Below are positions 7,049-15,594 of a stretch of DNA of 63,670 bases, piece by piece (position 1 is the first letter of the stretch; the number at the start of each line of letters is the position of its first letter). The notes under the pieces are model-generated. The model saw only the letters and a list, made by a program, of their open reading frames with translations, searched no databases and had not been told where the DNA came from. The stretch is from an uncultured Victivallis sp. Its GTDB lineage: Bacteria > Verrucomicrobiota > Lentisphaeria > Victivallales > Victivallaceae. The position numbers and the translations under genes were made by a program. The stretch is taken from positions 1 to 63,670 of the forward strand of contig CALXOA010000025.1 of assembly GCA_944389895.1 (NCBI GenBank), read 5' to 3'.

Positions 7049-7627
7049 ATGAAAAAGTCGCGTCGGAATTTCACGCTGATTGAAGTGCTTGCCGTGGTCG
7101 GCATCATCGGTGTTCTCGCCCTGCTTGGTTTCGGCACCTATACGTTTGCGATGAATTCCGCCAAGGAGTCCAGTTCCAAGGCACTGATCAAGCGCGTTGA
7201 GGCGGCGCTGGAGAACTGCCGCACCAAGTTCGGTTACTATCCTGCGAGTGGGAGTTATACGAGGATCAGGGTTGATCTGTCATCGGATGGTCTGGTGGAG
7301 AATGTTTGCTTCGGCGGTACCGCCCCCTCCAATGCCCTGCCCAGCACGACTTCCAACAACATGCTCAAGGAGTTCCTCCGGGTCGTCGACGAGGAGAGTT
7401 TCAAGAAGTATGCGGAGGTCAGCGGTTATCTGGAGGATGCATTCGGCGGTGCCGTCTATTACAAATATCCCGGAAATATCAACAGAACCGGATTCGATCT
7501 CATTGCTCCGGGAGCGGACGGAAAATTCGGCGAAGGGCAGTCTGATACCCCCGGCGCCTCCATGAGCCGGACCGATTTCTACTCGAGCGACAACGAAAAA
7601 ATCTGCGACGACATCACCAACTTCTGA
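7049..7627 (+). CDS. GspG-like type II secretion pseudopilin
   Basis: A 192-residue prepilin-like protein. The N-terminus is short and basic (MKKSRRN) and followed by the prepilin-peptidase site and hydrophobic helix starting FTLIEVLAVV; the residue before Phe is Asn instead of the usual Gly. The C-terminal half has the GspG hallmarks GFDLIAPGADGKFG and FGGAVYYKYPG, the region that binds calcium in major pseudopilins of type II secretion systems. GGAGGG lies 5 bp before the ATG at 7049, which fixes the start. No other secretion gene is nearby, so it stands alone here. It is distinct from the H-X9-DG pseudopilins at 24773 and 29975. Confidence 0.8.
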   Translation: MKKSRRNFTLIEVLAVVGIIGVLALLGFGTYTFAMNSAKESSSKALIKRVEAALENCRTKFGYYPASGSYTRIRVDLSSDGLVENVCFGGTAPSNALPSTTSNNMLKEFLRVVDEESFKKYAEVSGYLEDAFGGAVYYKYPGNINRTGFDLIAPGADGKFGEGQSDTPGASMSRTDFYSSDNEKICDDITNF

Positions 7628-7689
7628 CTCCGGTTTCCCTGCCGTTGGATGATGAGAGAAAAGAACCGTCGGCCATTCATTCTGCCGGT

Positions 7690-9135
7690 TTACTCAATGC
7701 GGACAATGCCGTTCTGATCGAGGATCAGCCGGAACTTGCCGTACTCTTCGCTGCTTTCTTCGGCGGCGTAGCGGAACACCAGATTCACATGATAGACGCT
7801 GTGTCCGTCGACGCGGCGGACTCCGCCTGAGGCCGGCAGCAGCAGCGTGCGGATCGGATCATCCATCCGACCGAGAAGGCGGCGGATATTCAGGCGGATG
7901 ATGTCCACTACCCCGGAGTAGGTGCTGTGGGCCCCTACTGGGGGCGGGGTCAGAGCGATTTCCTTCTTGTAGTAAATGACGTTTTCCCCGGGAGCATTGG
8001 CGAAATCCACCACCAGACTTTTGGCGCGCAATTTTGCGATTTCCGCAGGTACCGACGTTTCACGGATGAAACTGAAGAGTTCCCGGCTGGTGCCGACTGG
8101 AGTGCCCTCGTCATCGCTGATCCGGGTACGGTAGTCGAAGAAAAAGCGGCGCGCCCAGCCGACGAAGCGGCACCGGCAGCTGTCCTTGATCCGATCGCGC
8201 ACGATGTAGCAGAGTACTGCCATCAATACAACCCAGGCAGTCGCATTGGCGAACACCTTCTGCCCGAGCATTGCGAGCATAAGTGCCAGAAACATCGCCA
8301 GGCCGGCCGCCGCCGAGGTCAGGATCTCCTCGGCGACTCTGCCGTCGGCGGCGCGGCTGGTGCGCAGGTAAAGCACACTGCTCATGATCTTCTTGAGAAC
8401 GCGCATCCGGTAGATCGCTGTCTCGTTGGAGGCTCCCTCGGCGATGGTGGAGTCGAACTTGCGTTTTCTGCGGTAGTGCTCTTCCGCGATTGCGAGTTGA
8501 AGAACCGCCTTGCGCAATTTCCGGGAGATCTCCGTGGCGTCCGAGAGCGATTCCGCGAGTGCGGCGAAGTAGTATTCGGCGACAAGGCTGATGTATTCGT
8601 CGCCGAAGTCGTAAATTTCAGGATAGCGAGGGTCGAGATGCGGGACCAGCAGCAGTGGCCGGAGGGCGCGGAAGCGGGCCAGCAGCCGCTGGGTTCCGCT
8701 TTCGAGCCGGTCGATCCGGTCGGCGGTGAGACAGGAGTTGCGGACAAATTCGATCTCGTCACGCAATGTGCTCTTGATTACGCTGCAACAGAGCTTCAGC
8801 GTTCTTACGAACTTCCGCTGCCGTTCCGGCGCATCGGGCGTACATGCCAGCGCATTCATCGCGTCCTCAAGCTGCTTCAGAATCGAATCCTCGTCACGGA
8901 GCAGCGTATCGAGCAACTGCGCCGGACTCTGCCAGCGGATCCGGGCCTGCAGGTCACGATAGAAATCCTCCCGGCGGCAGGTCTCCGTATTGATGTCCAG
9001 ACTCTGCGGGATGAAAAGAAACATTTCGACGGTGTACCGCAACGGCCCCCCGTTTCCCGGGGTGATCGGATAGACATGCTTGATCTCGAATTGGTGACGG
9101 TCGTGAATTTTGATGCGTTCCTGTATCATCTGCAT
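7690..9135 (-). CDS. Unrecognised membrane protein, 481 residues
   Basis: Not recognised. A long, mostly helical and charged N-terminal region (residues 1-265, with likely coiled-coil segments around 80-150 and 200-250) is followed by two closely spaced membrane helices (about 271-290 and 295-313). A 165-residue soluble C-terminal domain ends in VYHVNLVFRYAAEESS and QNGIVRIE. The loop between the helices is very short, so both large domains should lie on the same side, probably in the cytoplasm. The start at 9135 has GGA 6 bp ahead; 9129 is an alternative. It stands alone, convergent with the pseudopilin gene. No enzyme motif was found. Confidence 0.7.
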   Translation of the reverse strand: MQMIQERIKIHDRHQFEIKHVYPITPGNGGPLRYTVEMFLFIPQSLDINTETCRREDFYRDLQARIRWQSPAQLLDTLLRDEDSILKQLEDAMNALACTPDAPERQRKFVRTLKLCCSVIKSTLRDEIEFVRNSCLTADRIDRLESGTQRLLARFRALRPLLLVPHLDPRYPEIYDFGDEYISLVAEYYFAALAESLSDATEISRKLRKAVLQLAIAEEHYRRKRKFDSTIAEGASNETAIYRMRVLKKIMSSVLYLRTSRAADGRVAEEILTSAAAGLAMFLALMLAMLGQKVFANATAWVVLMAVLCYIVRDRIKDSCRCRFVGWARRFFFDYRTRISDDEGTPVGTSRELFSFIRETSVPAEIAKLRAKSLVVDFANAPGENVIYYKKEIALTPPPVGAHSTYSGVVDIIRLNIRRLLGRMDDPIRTLLLPASGGVRRVDGHSVYHVNLVFRYAAEESSEEYGKFRLILDQNGIVRIE

Positions 9136-9361
9136 GGTCTGTCCGGGCGTCCTCCTGTCGGTTTTCGCGCATGGTTGTCTTCGTAATCCTGATAATCTAC
9201 ACGGGTTCGGGTGTTGTTTCAAGCCGACGTATTTCCGGTTTCCCACGTATTGCGATGATATATTGTTTTTTTTTTACATCCGGCACTGGAAAAAAAGCGC
9301 GGCGCACTTACAGTAATAACCCATACTTTTTTTTCATCACTCAATTCGGGGAAGAGGACCC

Positions 9362-10453
9362 ATGTTGTATCTGCTGTCGTATTGGAGCAATGAGTTTGGC
9401 CCGTTGCGGCTGTTCGATTATGTGACGTTCCGGGCGGGGGGCGCCGGATTGACCGCTTTTCTTCTGGTGGTTCTGCTCGGCGGGTGGACCGCCCGGAAAC
9501 TGAATGCGTTGAACGTGCAGGCGGCCGAGCGGCTGGAAGGACTTGTGCCCGCGGAGTTCATCGACAAGGAGAAAAGCCGCACACCCTGCATGGGCGGTGT
9601 GTTGATCGTCGGCGCGGTCACGGTCAGTGCGCTGTTGTGGAATGTCGTCGGCAATCCGATTGCGCTGGTCATGATCCTGAGTACCATCGGCTTCTCGCTG
9701 ATCGGTTTCTATGACGATTTCATGAAGGTGGTTTACAAGCGGCGGGACGGCATCCCCGGCAAGGTCAAGCTGATCGGGCAGTTTCTGGTGGCGGGGCTTT
9801 CGCTCTGGTTTCTGAGCAATGTTCCGGAGGTCGGCGGGTTGTTGCAACAACTGATGGTCCCCTTCCTGAAGGAGCCGGTGTACACCGGTTTCTGGACCAT
9901 CCCCTTTGCGGCGATCGTGATCGTCGGAGCCTCCAATGCGGTCAATCTGACCGACGGGAAGGACGGATTGGCGACCGGCTGTACCATTTTCTGTACGCTG
10001 ACGTACGCGGTGTTTGCCTACCTGATGGGACATATGGTCTTCGCAAAACACCTGAATATTCCTTACATCGCTGGCGCCGAGGAGGCGATGGTCTACGCGG
10101 CAGCGGTCGCCGGAGCCTGCATCGGGTTTCTGTGGCACAACTGCCATCCCGCCTCGATGTTCATGGGGGACACCGGCAGTCTCGCCCTCGGCGGAGTGGT
10201 CGGAATGCTGGCGGTGCTGGTGCGGCAGGAATTGTTGCTGGTGCTGGTCGGTGGTGTGTTCGTAATGGAGGCCGGTTCGGTGATCCTTCAGGTCGCTTCG
10301 TTCCGGCTCACCGGGCGGCGGATCTTCCTTTGCGCTCCGATCCACCATCACTTCGAGCGCAAGGGGTGGACCGAGACGCAGATCGTCGTCCGCTTCTGGA
10401 TCCTGGCCGGTGTTTTTTCACTGATGGCTCTCGCCACGTTGAAACTGCGTTGA
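9362..10453 (+). CDS. mraY: Phospho-N-acetylmuramoyl-pentapeptide transferase MraY
   Basis: A 363-residue polytopic membrane enzyme that transfers phospho-MurNAc-pentapeptide from UDP to undecaprenyl phosphate, making lipid I. Family motifs are KSRTPCMGG (about 71-79), the Asp pair at 118-119 (FYDDFMK), NLTDGKDGLA with Asp198, the cytoplasmic HNCHPASMFMGDTGSLALGG region and the late IHHHFERKGW. All essential residues appear present. GAAGAGG precedes the ATG. It stands apart from any division/cell-wall cluster; murF, murD and ftsW are not in the window. Its last 36 bases overlap the convergent nucleotidase-like gene. Confidence 0.96.
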   Translation: MLYLLSYWSNEFGPLRLFDYVTFRAGGAGLTAFLLVVLLGGWTARKLNALNVQAAERLEGLVPAEFIDKEKSRTPCMGGVLIVGAVTVSALLWNVVGNPIALVMILSTIGFSLIGFYDDFMKVVYKRRDGIPGKVKLIGQFLVAGLSLWFLSNVPEVGGLLQQLMVPFLKEPVYTGFWTIPFAAIVIVGASNAVNLTDGKDGLATGCTIFCTLTYAVFAYLMGHMVFAKHLNIPYIAGAEEAMVYAAAVAGACIGFLWHNCHPASMFMGDTGSLALGGVVGMLAVLVRQELLLVLVGGVFVMEAGSVILQVASFRLTGRRIFLCAPIHHHFERKGWTETQIVVRFWILAGVFSLMALATLKLR

Positions 10454-11794
10454 TAACTCCTGTTCGACAGCTTCCCGTTCGAGGAGCGGCAGAATATGCC
10501 ATGCGCGTTCCGGTTCCTCGAGCAACGGGCGGAGGGTCCGGCTGCCGCTCAGCACGAAGTCGGTGAGCGCGAGCGTCAGGCGTTCCGGGAGTTTGTCGGC
10601 GGCGACTCCCGGCGCGGCAGCGGTGATCTTTACTCCGGACCAGGCAGGAACCGACCACTTCCGTTTCTTCCACGCCTCGAAGGTTTCGGCGGCGAATGCG
10701 AGGAACTCTCTGCGCGACAGTTCGATCGTGCAGACTCGATTCTCATAGGGAAGCAGTCGGAAGAGTTCTCCCGCGGTCACTTGCCGGATCTTCTCCCCGC
10801 CGAGCGGTGCAAGCTGGAAATAGCCGACATCGGTTCCGGCGACGCGTCGCAGCGCGGCGGCACCGATCCGGCCGAGTTCCCCGCAGGGTTGCGCTTTCTC
10901 CGGCAGGCCGAGTGGCGGAGTTGTCCGGGCGACAACCCTTTCCCGGGCTCTCTCCGCCTCGCGCAATGCGGGACCGACTGCGGTCTGGACCGCCGGATCG
11001 GGATGGCGGAAATCGGGTTTCCGTATTTCGGACTCAATTCGCAGCAGTTTTCGGTTCGAATCGTCAAAGCGGACGTGGATCAGTGCCGCGCCTTCTCCGT
11101 GACACGGTGGCTGCACGTAATAGGCGCGGCCGAGACGTTTCCCCGGGTGGGTTTCATGGCTGTGACCGCCGAGCACCAGATCGATCTCCGGAAATTCCTT
11201 CAGAAACTGTGCCATCCCGCCGATGGAGGAGTAGAGGCCGTTGTGCCATGCCAGCACGATGAGATCGGGGGCGGCCCGCCGGATTTCCGGCATGACCCGG
11301 GTGAGTGCGGTGTAGGGGTGGCGAAACTGCATTCCGGTACCGGGCAGCACCCGTTTCGGCATTCTGGGGTCCGTGAGTCCGATTATCGCGACCCGGAAGG
11401 AGCCGTGTTCGACCAGCGCCCACTCCGGAAACGCGATTCCGCGCCAGCTCCAGTCGGCGGCGAGTACCCGACCGCGGAACCGGCTCGTGAGTTCGCGCAG
11501 CGATTCGAAACCGAACTCGAAATCGTGATTGCCGGGAATCCAGAAATCATATTCGAGTGCGTTGAGCCCGTCGATCATCGCACGCCCCCGGTTGAAGCGG
11601 CTTTCGAAAGTGCCCTGCACGGTGTCGCCGCAGTCGATCCGGAGCGCGTCGGCTCCGGCGCTGCGGATTGCGGTTCCGAGCGGTGCCAGGCGCCTCAGAC
11701 GACCGTGGAGATCGGTGGTGCAGACGATCGTGATCTCTCCCGCCTGCAATGCTGCGGCGAACAACAGTGCGAGAAACGGCAACAGCTTCTTCAT
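10418..11794 (-). CDS. Exported 5'-nucleotidase-like metallophosphatase
   Basis: A 458-residue protein with a Sec signal peptide (MKKLLPFLALLFAAALQAGE). Its N-terminal two-metal phosphoesterase domain carries DLHG (28-31), DCGD (54-57) and GNHDFEFG (88-95), with later HN and GGHSHETH metal ligands. The C-terminal half corresponds to the substrate-binding 5'-nucleotidase domain (GRIGAAALRRVAGTDVGYFQ, LPYENRVCTIELS). UshA-type enzymes remove phosphate from nucleotides or nucleotide sugars outside the cytoplasm; the exact substrate is open. Its stop lies inside mraY on the other strand (36 bp overlap). A minus-strand promoter is visible at 11805-11832. Confidence 0.88.
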   Translation of the reverse strand: MKKLLPFLALLFAAALQAGEITIVCTTDLHGRLRRLAPLGTAIRSAGADALRIDCGDTVQGTFESRFNRGRAMIDGLNALEYDFWIPGNHDFEFGFESLRELTSRFRGRVLAADWSWRGIAFPEWALVEHGSFRVAIIGLTDPRMPKRVLPGTGMQFRHPYTALTRVMPEIRRAAPDLIVLAWHNGLYSSIGGMAQFLKEFPEIDLVLGGHSHETHPGKRLGRAYYVQPPCHGEGAALIHVRFDDSNRKLLRIESEIRKPDFRHPDPAVQTAVGPALREAERARERVVARTTPPLGLPEKAQPCGELGRIGAAALRRVAGTDVGYFQLAPLGGEKIRQVTAGELFRLLPYENRVCTIELSRREFLAFAAETFEAWKKRKWSVPAWSGVKITAAAPGVAADKLPERLTLALTDFVLSGSRTLRPLLEEPERAWHILPLLEREAVEQELSTQFQRGESHQ

Positions 11795-11804
11795 GATGAA
11801 GCTG

Positions 11805-11832
11805 AATTTACCGTCGGAATCGTGGATTGCAA
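11805..11832 (-). promoter_or_regulatory. Promoter of the nucleotidase-like gene
   Basis: Minus-strand TTGCAA (11832-11827) and TAAATT (11810-11805) with a 16 bp spacer. The -10 box ends only 11 bp before the start codon, so the transcript would be nearly leaderless, which fits the absence of a ribosome site. Confidence 0.4.
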
Positions 11833-11875
11833 CATCACGGATGTGAAAAAAACGTATTTTTTCGGCTGCTGTTGC

Positions 11876-11905
11876 TTGAAGATTCCGTTTCCGGGGCCAT
11901 ATTAA
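11876..11905 (+). promoter_or_regulatory. Promoter of the small basic protein gene
   Basis: TTGAAG (11876-11881), an 18 bp spacer and TATTAA (11900-11905), followed 65 bp later by the ATG of the small basic protein. AT-rich downstream sequence supports the call; match by eye. Confidence 0.45.
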
Positions 11906-11970
11906 TATGCGTTACCGTTTTGAAAGTGCAGAAAGATTGTGATTCAATATTAACCATAACGAGGTGAACC

Positions 11971-12126
11971 ATGTCCCAGCATCCGAGTCTCCGCGTCGGC
12001 GGCAAGATCCGCAAAATCCGCAACGTCATGAAGCGCTACGAGCGTCTCGACGTGCTTCGCGCCGACGGCCGCATTCCCGAGGACAAAGTGCTCGGCCTGC
12101 CGAAAACCAAACCGACCGAGAATTGA
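11971..12126 (+). CDS. Small basic protein of PVC bacteria (Chlamydiae/Verrucomicrobia/Lentisphaerae family)
   Basis: A 51-residue, strongly basic protein (MSQHPSLRVGGKIRKIRNVM at its start, ending LGLPKTKPTEN). The opening MSQHPSL, the central basic helix with KRYERL and the closing GLPKTKP are the hallmarks of a short family restricted to Chlamydiae, Verrucomicrobia and Lentisphaerae. It is thought to be ribosome- or RNA-associated because of its size, charge and conservation; its exact role is unknown to me. GAGGTGA sits 3 bp ahead of the ATG, its own promoter lies at 11876 and a strong terminator at 12147, so it is a compact single-gene unit of the kind used for abundant proteins. It is the best taxonomic marker in the window. 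Confidence 0.93.
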   Translation: MSQHPSLRVGGKIRKIRNVMKRYERLDVLRADGRIPEDKVLGLPKTKPTEN

Positions 12127-12146
12127 TCCACCGGCAGGGTAAGTGA

Positions 12147-12181
12147 AACGCGGAAGGCGGGCAGCCGCCTCCCGCGTTTTT
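12147..12181 (+). terminator. Terminator after the small basic protein
   Basis: ACGCGG-A-AGGCGG pairs with CCGCCT-C-CCGCGT around the loop GCAG and runs straight into TTTTT. It lies 20 bp after the stop codon: a classical Rho-independent terminator with one A-C mismatch. Confidence 0.85.
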
Positions 12182-12200
12182 CGTTTTCAGGCATTCGGGT

Positions 12201-13184
12201 ATGGAAAGTACGCTGCGGAATTTCGACGAATTGACGCCCGGGCGGATCTTCGAGGCGGCCGAGCGGTCGCTGCTGCGTCCGTTTTCCGGGGTGTTGTTAC
12301 CGCTGGCTTCCTATATCAACCGGGTCTACGAACTTGAGAGCCGTGACCGGGAGCGTTTCATTTTCAAATTCTACCGCCCCGGCCGCTGGAGTCGGACCGC
12401 GCTGCTTGAGGAACATCTGTTCACGCTCGAATGTCGTGACGCCGAAATTCCGGTGATCGCGCCGTTGCGATTGGCCGGGGGCTCGACGCTGGGAGATGCC
12501 GGGAACGGTATTTTCTTTGCCGCGTTCCCGAAACGGTGGGGGCGGGTGTTCGAGGCCGGGGACGATGCCGCGTGGCTGCGGATCGGCGCACTGCTGGCAC
12601 GCCTGCACACGGTCGGCGCCCGGCGCCGGGCGCAACACCGGCTGGAACTCGACCCGCGTCGGACCACCTTTGAAGAGGTGGTCCGACTGCTGAGCTGCGG
12701 CGCCGTCGGCGCACGCGTCCGGGACCCGTTTGCCGCAATTCTCAAGGAGCTGCTGCGGACCCTGATACGGCGTTGGCGCCCCGGAGAAACGATTCGTCTC
12801 CACGGGGACTGTCACAAGGGCAATATTCTGGAGCGACCCGGAGAGGGGCTGATGCTGATCGATTTCGACGATATGCTTTCTGGCCCTCCGGTCCAGGATC
12901 TCTGGCTGCTGCTGCCCGGCCCGCCGGAGGAGTGCGGGCACGAGCTGGAACTGCTGTTGAAGGGATACGGAACGTTGCGCGAGTTCGATCGCGCCGAACT
13001 CGGGCGGATTGAACTCCTGCGGGCAATGCGGATGATCTACTATCTCGACTGGTGCGCCCGCCAGCGTGACGACGCCGGTTTCGCCGAACGCAACCCCGGC
13101 TGGGGGAGCGATCTTTTCTGGCGCGGCGAGATCTCCGCGCTCGAGGAGCAGCTTGCACGGATAATCGCCGCCCCTTTTTCTTGA
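12201..13184 (+). CDS. srkA: Stress-response protein kinase SrkA (YihE/RdoA)
   Basis: A 327-residue kinase of the aminoglycoside-phosphotransferase fold. The catalytic loop HGDCHKGNIL (201-210, Asp203 region) and the metal-binding LIDFDDMLSGP (219-229) match the SrkA signature closely, as do FIFKFYRPGRW near the N-terminus (ATP-binding lysine) and VQDLWLLLPG. SrkA phosphorylates Ser/Thr residues and protects cells during envelope or oxidative stress in Enterobacteria. The start at 12201 has only a weak ribosome site. The neighbour upstream is the terminated small basic protein gene; fabD follows from its own promoter, which overlaps the srkA stop codon. Confidence 0.9.
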   Translation: MESTLRNFDELTPGRIFEAAERSLLRPFSGVLLPLASYINRVYELESRDRERFIFKFYRPGRWSRTALLEEHLFTLECRDAEIPVIAPLRLAGGSTLGDAGNGIFFAAFPKRWGRVFEAGDDAAWLRIGALLARLHTVGARRRAQHRLELDPRRTTFEEVVRLLSCGAVGARVRDPFAAILKELLRTLIRRWRPGETIRLHGDCHKGNILERPGEGLMLIDFDDMLSGPPVQDLWLLLPGPPEECGHELELLLKGYGTLREFDRAELGRIELLRAMRMIYYLDWCARQRDDAGFAERNPGWGSDLFWRGEISALEEQLARIIAAPFS

Positions 13185-13208
13185 AAAATTCCGGTTGCGG
13201 TGTTAATT
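13181..13208 (+). promoter_or_regulatory. Promoter of the fab genes
   Basis: TTGAAA (13181-13186), a 16 bp spacer ending in TG, and TTAATT (13203-13208). The extended -10 and the position 42 bp before fabD support the call. The -35 box overlaps the srkA stop codon. Confidence 0.5.
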
Positions 13209-13249
13209 TATCGATCAGCAATGCAATTCCAAACCGGAAAGGGGATCGG

Positions 13250-14167
13250 ATGAAAGCGTTTTTCGTATTCTCCGGGCAGGGGGCCCAGACGGTCGGCATG
13301 GGAAAGGACCTCTTCGACGGCTGTCCCGCGGCCAGGGCATATTTCGAAGAAGCCGACCGGGTGCTCGGCTATGATCAGAGTGCCGTCATCTTCAACGGGC
13401 CGGTTGAGAAACTGACCGAAAGCCGTTATTGCCAACCGGCGATCTATACCATGAGTTGTGCGGCGCTTGCCGCGTTCCGTGAAAAATATCCCGATGTGGA
13501 ACCGGTCGGTTGCGCCGGTCTCAGCCTCGGAGAATACGGAGCGTTGTATGCGGGTGGGGCATTCAGCTTCGCCGACGGTCTCAGATTGCTTGCCCGGCGC
13601 GCCGAATTGATGGATCAGGCATGCCGGGCCACCTCCGGCGGCATGGCGTCTGTGCTTGGCGGTGATGCCGGGGTGATTCGCGAAGTCTGCGCCGAATGCG
13701 GCATTGATGTGGCCAATTACAACAGTCCCGGTCAGATCGTGATTTCCGGAGAGAAGGCATTGCTTGCCCGGGCGGTTGAACTGCTCAAGGAGCGCGGAAT
13801 GCGCAAGATCATCGTGTTGAATGTCGCCGGAGCTTTCCATTCCCGGCTGATGAAGCCGGCAGGCGATGCTCTCGCGGCTGTGCTTGCCGATACGGAAATC
13901 CGGCTGCCTTCCATTCCGGTTCTGCACAACTTCACCGCCGCGCCGGCTGCGGACATTGCCGAACTCAAAGCTGACCTCGCCAGGCAGGTGGCCGGCTCCG
14001 TGCGCTGGGAGGAGTGTGTGCGTAATCTCGTTGCCGCCGGCGGTGACACGATGATCGAATTTGGCCCCGGAAACGTGCTGACGGGGCTGTTGCGCCGCAC
14101 ACTGCCCGAGGTGCGCGGATTCAACGTCAACTCGCTCGAATCGCTGAACGCCCTCGAGCTTCATTGA
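13250..14167 (+). CDS. fabD: Malonyl-CoA:ACP transacylase
   Basis: A 305-residue enzyme that moves malonyl groups from CoA to acyl carrier protein. It has FSGQGAQ at 7-13, the nucleophile Ser92 in GLSLGE, an Arg in the LLARRAELM helix and the catalytic His197 in GAFHS. NYNSPGQIVISG is the usual oxyanion and substrate region. The start at 13250 follows GGAAAGGGGA. It opens the group fabD-fabG-acpP-fabF; plsX and fabH, which often precede fabD, are not next to it. Confidence 0.96.
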   Translation: MKAFFVFSGQGAQTVGMGKDLFDGCPAARAYFEEADRVLGYDQSAVIFNGPVEKLTESRYCQPAIYTMSCAALAAFREKYPDVEPVGCAGLSLGEYGALYAGGAFSFADGLRLLARRAELMDQACRATSGGMASVLGGDAGVIREVCAECGIDVANYNSPGQIVISGEKALLARAVELLKERGMRKIIVLNVAGAFHSRLMKPAGDALAAVLADTEIRLPSIPVLHNFTAAPAADIAELKADLARQVAGSVRWEECVRNLVAAGGDTMIEFGPGNVLTGLLRRTLPEVRGFNVNSLESLNALELH

Positions 14168-14198
14168 AAACGCAATTTAAAAACAGGGAAGAGAGAAA

Positions 14199-14951
14199 AT
14201 GAGTTCTGAAAAACGTCTGGAAGGCAAAGTTGCCATCGTGACCGGGGGAGCCCGCGGGATCGGCAAGGCGATCTGCACGCGACTTGCGGCGGAGGGAGCG
14301 TCCCTCGCCATCGTCGACATCATGCTTGAGGTCGCTCAGGCGACCGCCGATGAGTTCCGTGCCGCAGGGGTCAACGCCCGTGCCTATGCCGCGAACGTCG
14401 CGAAAATCGAGGATGCCGAGAATACCGTCGCGGCCGTCGTCGCCGATTTCGGCAAGGTCGATATTCTGGTTAACAACGCCGGTATCACCAAGGATACGTT
14501 GATGCTGAAGATGACCGAGGAGATGTGGGACGCGGTGATTGCGGTCAACTTGAAGGGCACCTTCAATTTCACCAAGGCGGCTGTCCGGCCGATGATGAAG
14601 CAGCGTGCGGGCAAGATCGTCAATATCGCATCGGTCGTCGGTCGGATGGGCAACGTCGGGCAGGCCAACTACTCAGCCAGTAAGGCGGGAGTGATCGCTC
14701 TGGCCAAAACCACGGCCAAGGAATTTGCCACACGCAACATCCAGGTCAATGCGGTGGCTCCGGGATTCATCGAAACCGACATGACCGCGAAGTTGCCGCA
14801 GGAGGCGCGTGACGCTTTCCTGACGGTGATTCCGGCGCGGAGGGGAGGAAAGCCCGAGGATGTGGCCAGCGTGGTCTACTTCCTCTGCTCGCCGGATTCG
14901 GATTACGTCACCGGGCAGGTGATCAACGTCGATGGCGGCATGCTGATGTAA
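14199..14951 (+). CDS. fabG: 3-oxoacyl-[ACP] reductase
   Basis: A 250-residue SDR that reduces beta-ketoacyl-ACP with NADPH. It has the TGGARGIG dinucleotide loop (15-22), NNAG (92-95), and the catalytic triad Ser145, Tyr158, Lys162 in YSASK. The PGFIETDMT segment and final VINVDGGMLM are typical of FabG. It starts 31 bp after fabD behind GGGAAGAGAG, so the two are co-transcribed. Length and motifs are entirely ordinary for the family. Confidence 0.96.
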   Translation: MSSEKRLEGKVAIVTGGARGIGKAICTRLAAEGASLAIVDIMLEVAQATADEFRAAGVNARAYAANVAKIEDAENTVAAVVADFGKVDILVNNAGITKDTLMLKMTEEMWDAVIAVNLKGTFNFTKAAVRPMMKQRAGKIVNIASVVGRMGNVGQANYSASKAGVIALAKTTAKEFATRNIQVNAVAPGFIETDMTAKLPQEARDAFLTVIPARRGGKPEDVASVVYFLCSPDSDYVTGQVINVDGGMLM

Positions 14952-15008
14952 TTTTGCCGGTATTCCGATCGGGAAACAGAAAAAAACGTCAATTATTTCG
15001 AAAAAAAT

Positions 15009-15050
15009 TTGACTTTTCCCGGAATCGGAGGCATAGTATAGAAGCTATGC
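15009..15050 (+). promoter_or_regulatory. acpP promoter with inverted repeat
   Basis: TTGACT (15009-15014), a 17 bp spacer and CATAGT (15032-15037). The -10 box overlaps an inverted repeat GCATAG (15031-15036) / CTATGC (15045-15050) separated by 8 bp, which could be an operator or the 5' hairpin of the transcript. acpP starts 67 bp further on. Confidence 0.5.
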
Positions 15051-15116
15051 TGAGATAGGTAATTGAAACGGCATTAAAGACAAAAGATAAACCAAGAAGA
15101 AAAAGGGGATGCGAAC

Positions 15117-15356
15117 ATGTCTTCCGTTGCTGAAAAAGTGAAAAAGATTGTCGTCGAGCAGCTCGGAGTTTCCGAAGATCAGGTCACACCGGATGCGAAG
15201 TTCATCGAGGATCTCGGTGCCGATTCGCTTGATCAGGTCGAGCTGGTCATGGCGCTCGAGGAGGAGTTCGGTTCCGACATTCCGGATGAGGATGCCGAGA
15301 AGCTGACCACCGTCGGCGATGCGATCAAATATGTCGAGAGCAAGAGCCAGGAGTAA
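15117..15356 (+). CDS. acpP: Acyl carrier protein
   Basis: A 79-residue acidic carrier protein. The phosphopantetheine arm would attach to Ser37 in the conserved [12 protein letters not shown] segment. The four-helix layout, acid-rich second helix and length match bacterial AcpP. AAAAAGGGGATG lies directly before the start. It has its own promoter upstream and a terminator downstream, so it can be made in far greater amount than the enzymes around it, as is usual for this abundant protein. Confidence 0.97.
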   Translation: MSSVAEKVKKIVVEQLGVSEDQVTPDAKFIEDLGADSLDQVELVMALEEEFGSDIPDEDAEKLTTVGDAIKYVESKSQE

Positions 15357-15445
15357 TTCTCCTTTCTCTTCACTGATTCGGTGCTTCGTGGTATGACCGC
15401 TCGGGTCCGGCGCGAAGCAGGGGGTGCCGGTTGAAGTACCCCATG

Positions 15446-15486
15446 CGGGCCACTTTACGTTTTGTTTACGTTGGTGGCCCGTTTTC
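15446..15486 (+). terminator. Terminator after acpP
   Basis: CGGGCCAC (15446-15453) pairs with GTGGCCCG (15474-15481) around a 20-base T-rich loop and is followed by TTTT. It lies about 90 bp after the acpP stop and would separate acpP from fabF. Confidence 0.7.
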
Positions 15487-15594
15487 GTGACAGCAAAAAT
15501 CCGGATGTAGAGAGCCCGGAACCGGATACGGCAGCGGCTCCGAGACGGCGGCAACCGATCGGTGCGCGGGGCCGGAATGAAGGAGATGAAATCA

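Noticed and set aside
9241..9361. AT-rich stretch before mraY as a promoter
   Set aside because: Several T-runs and TATATT occur, but no -35/-10 pair with acceptable spacing could be chosen with confidence.
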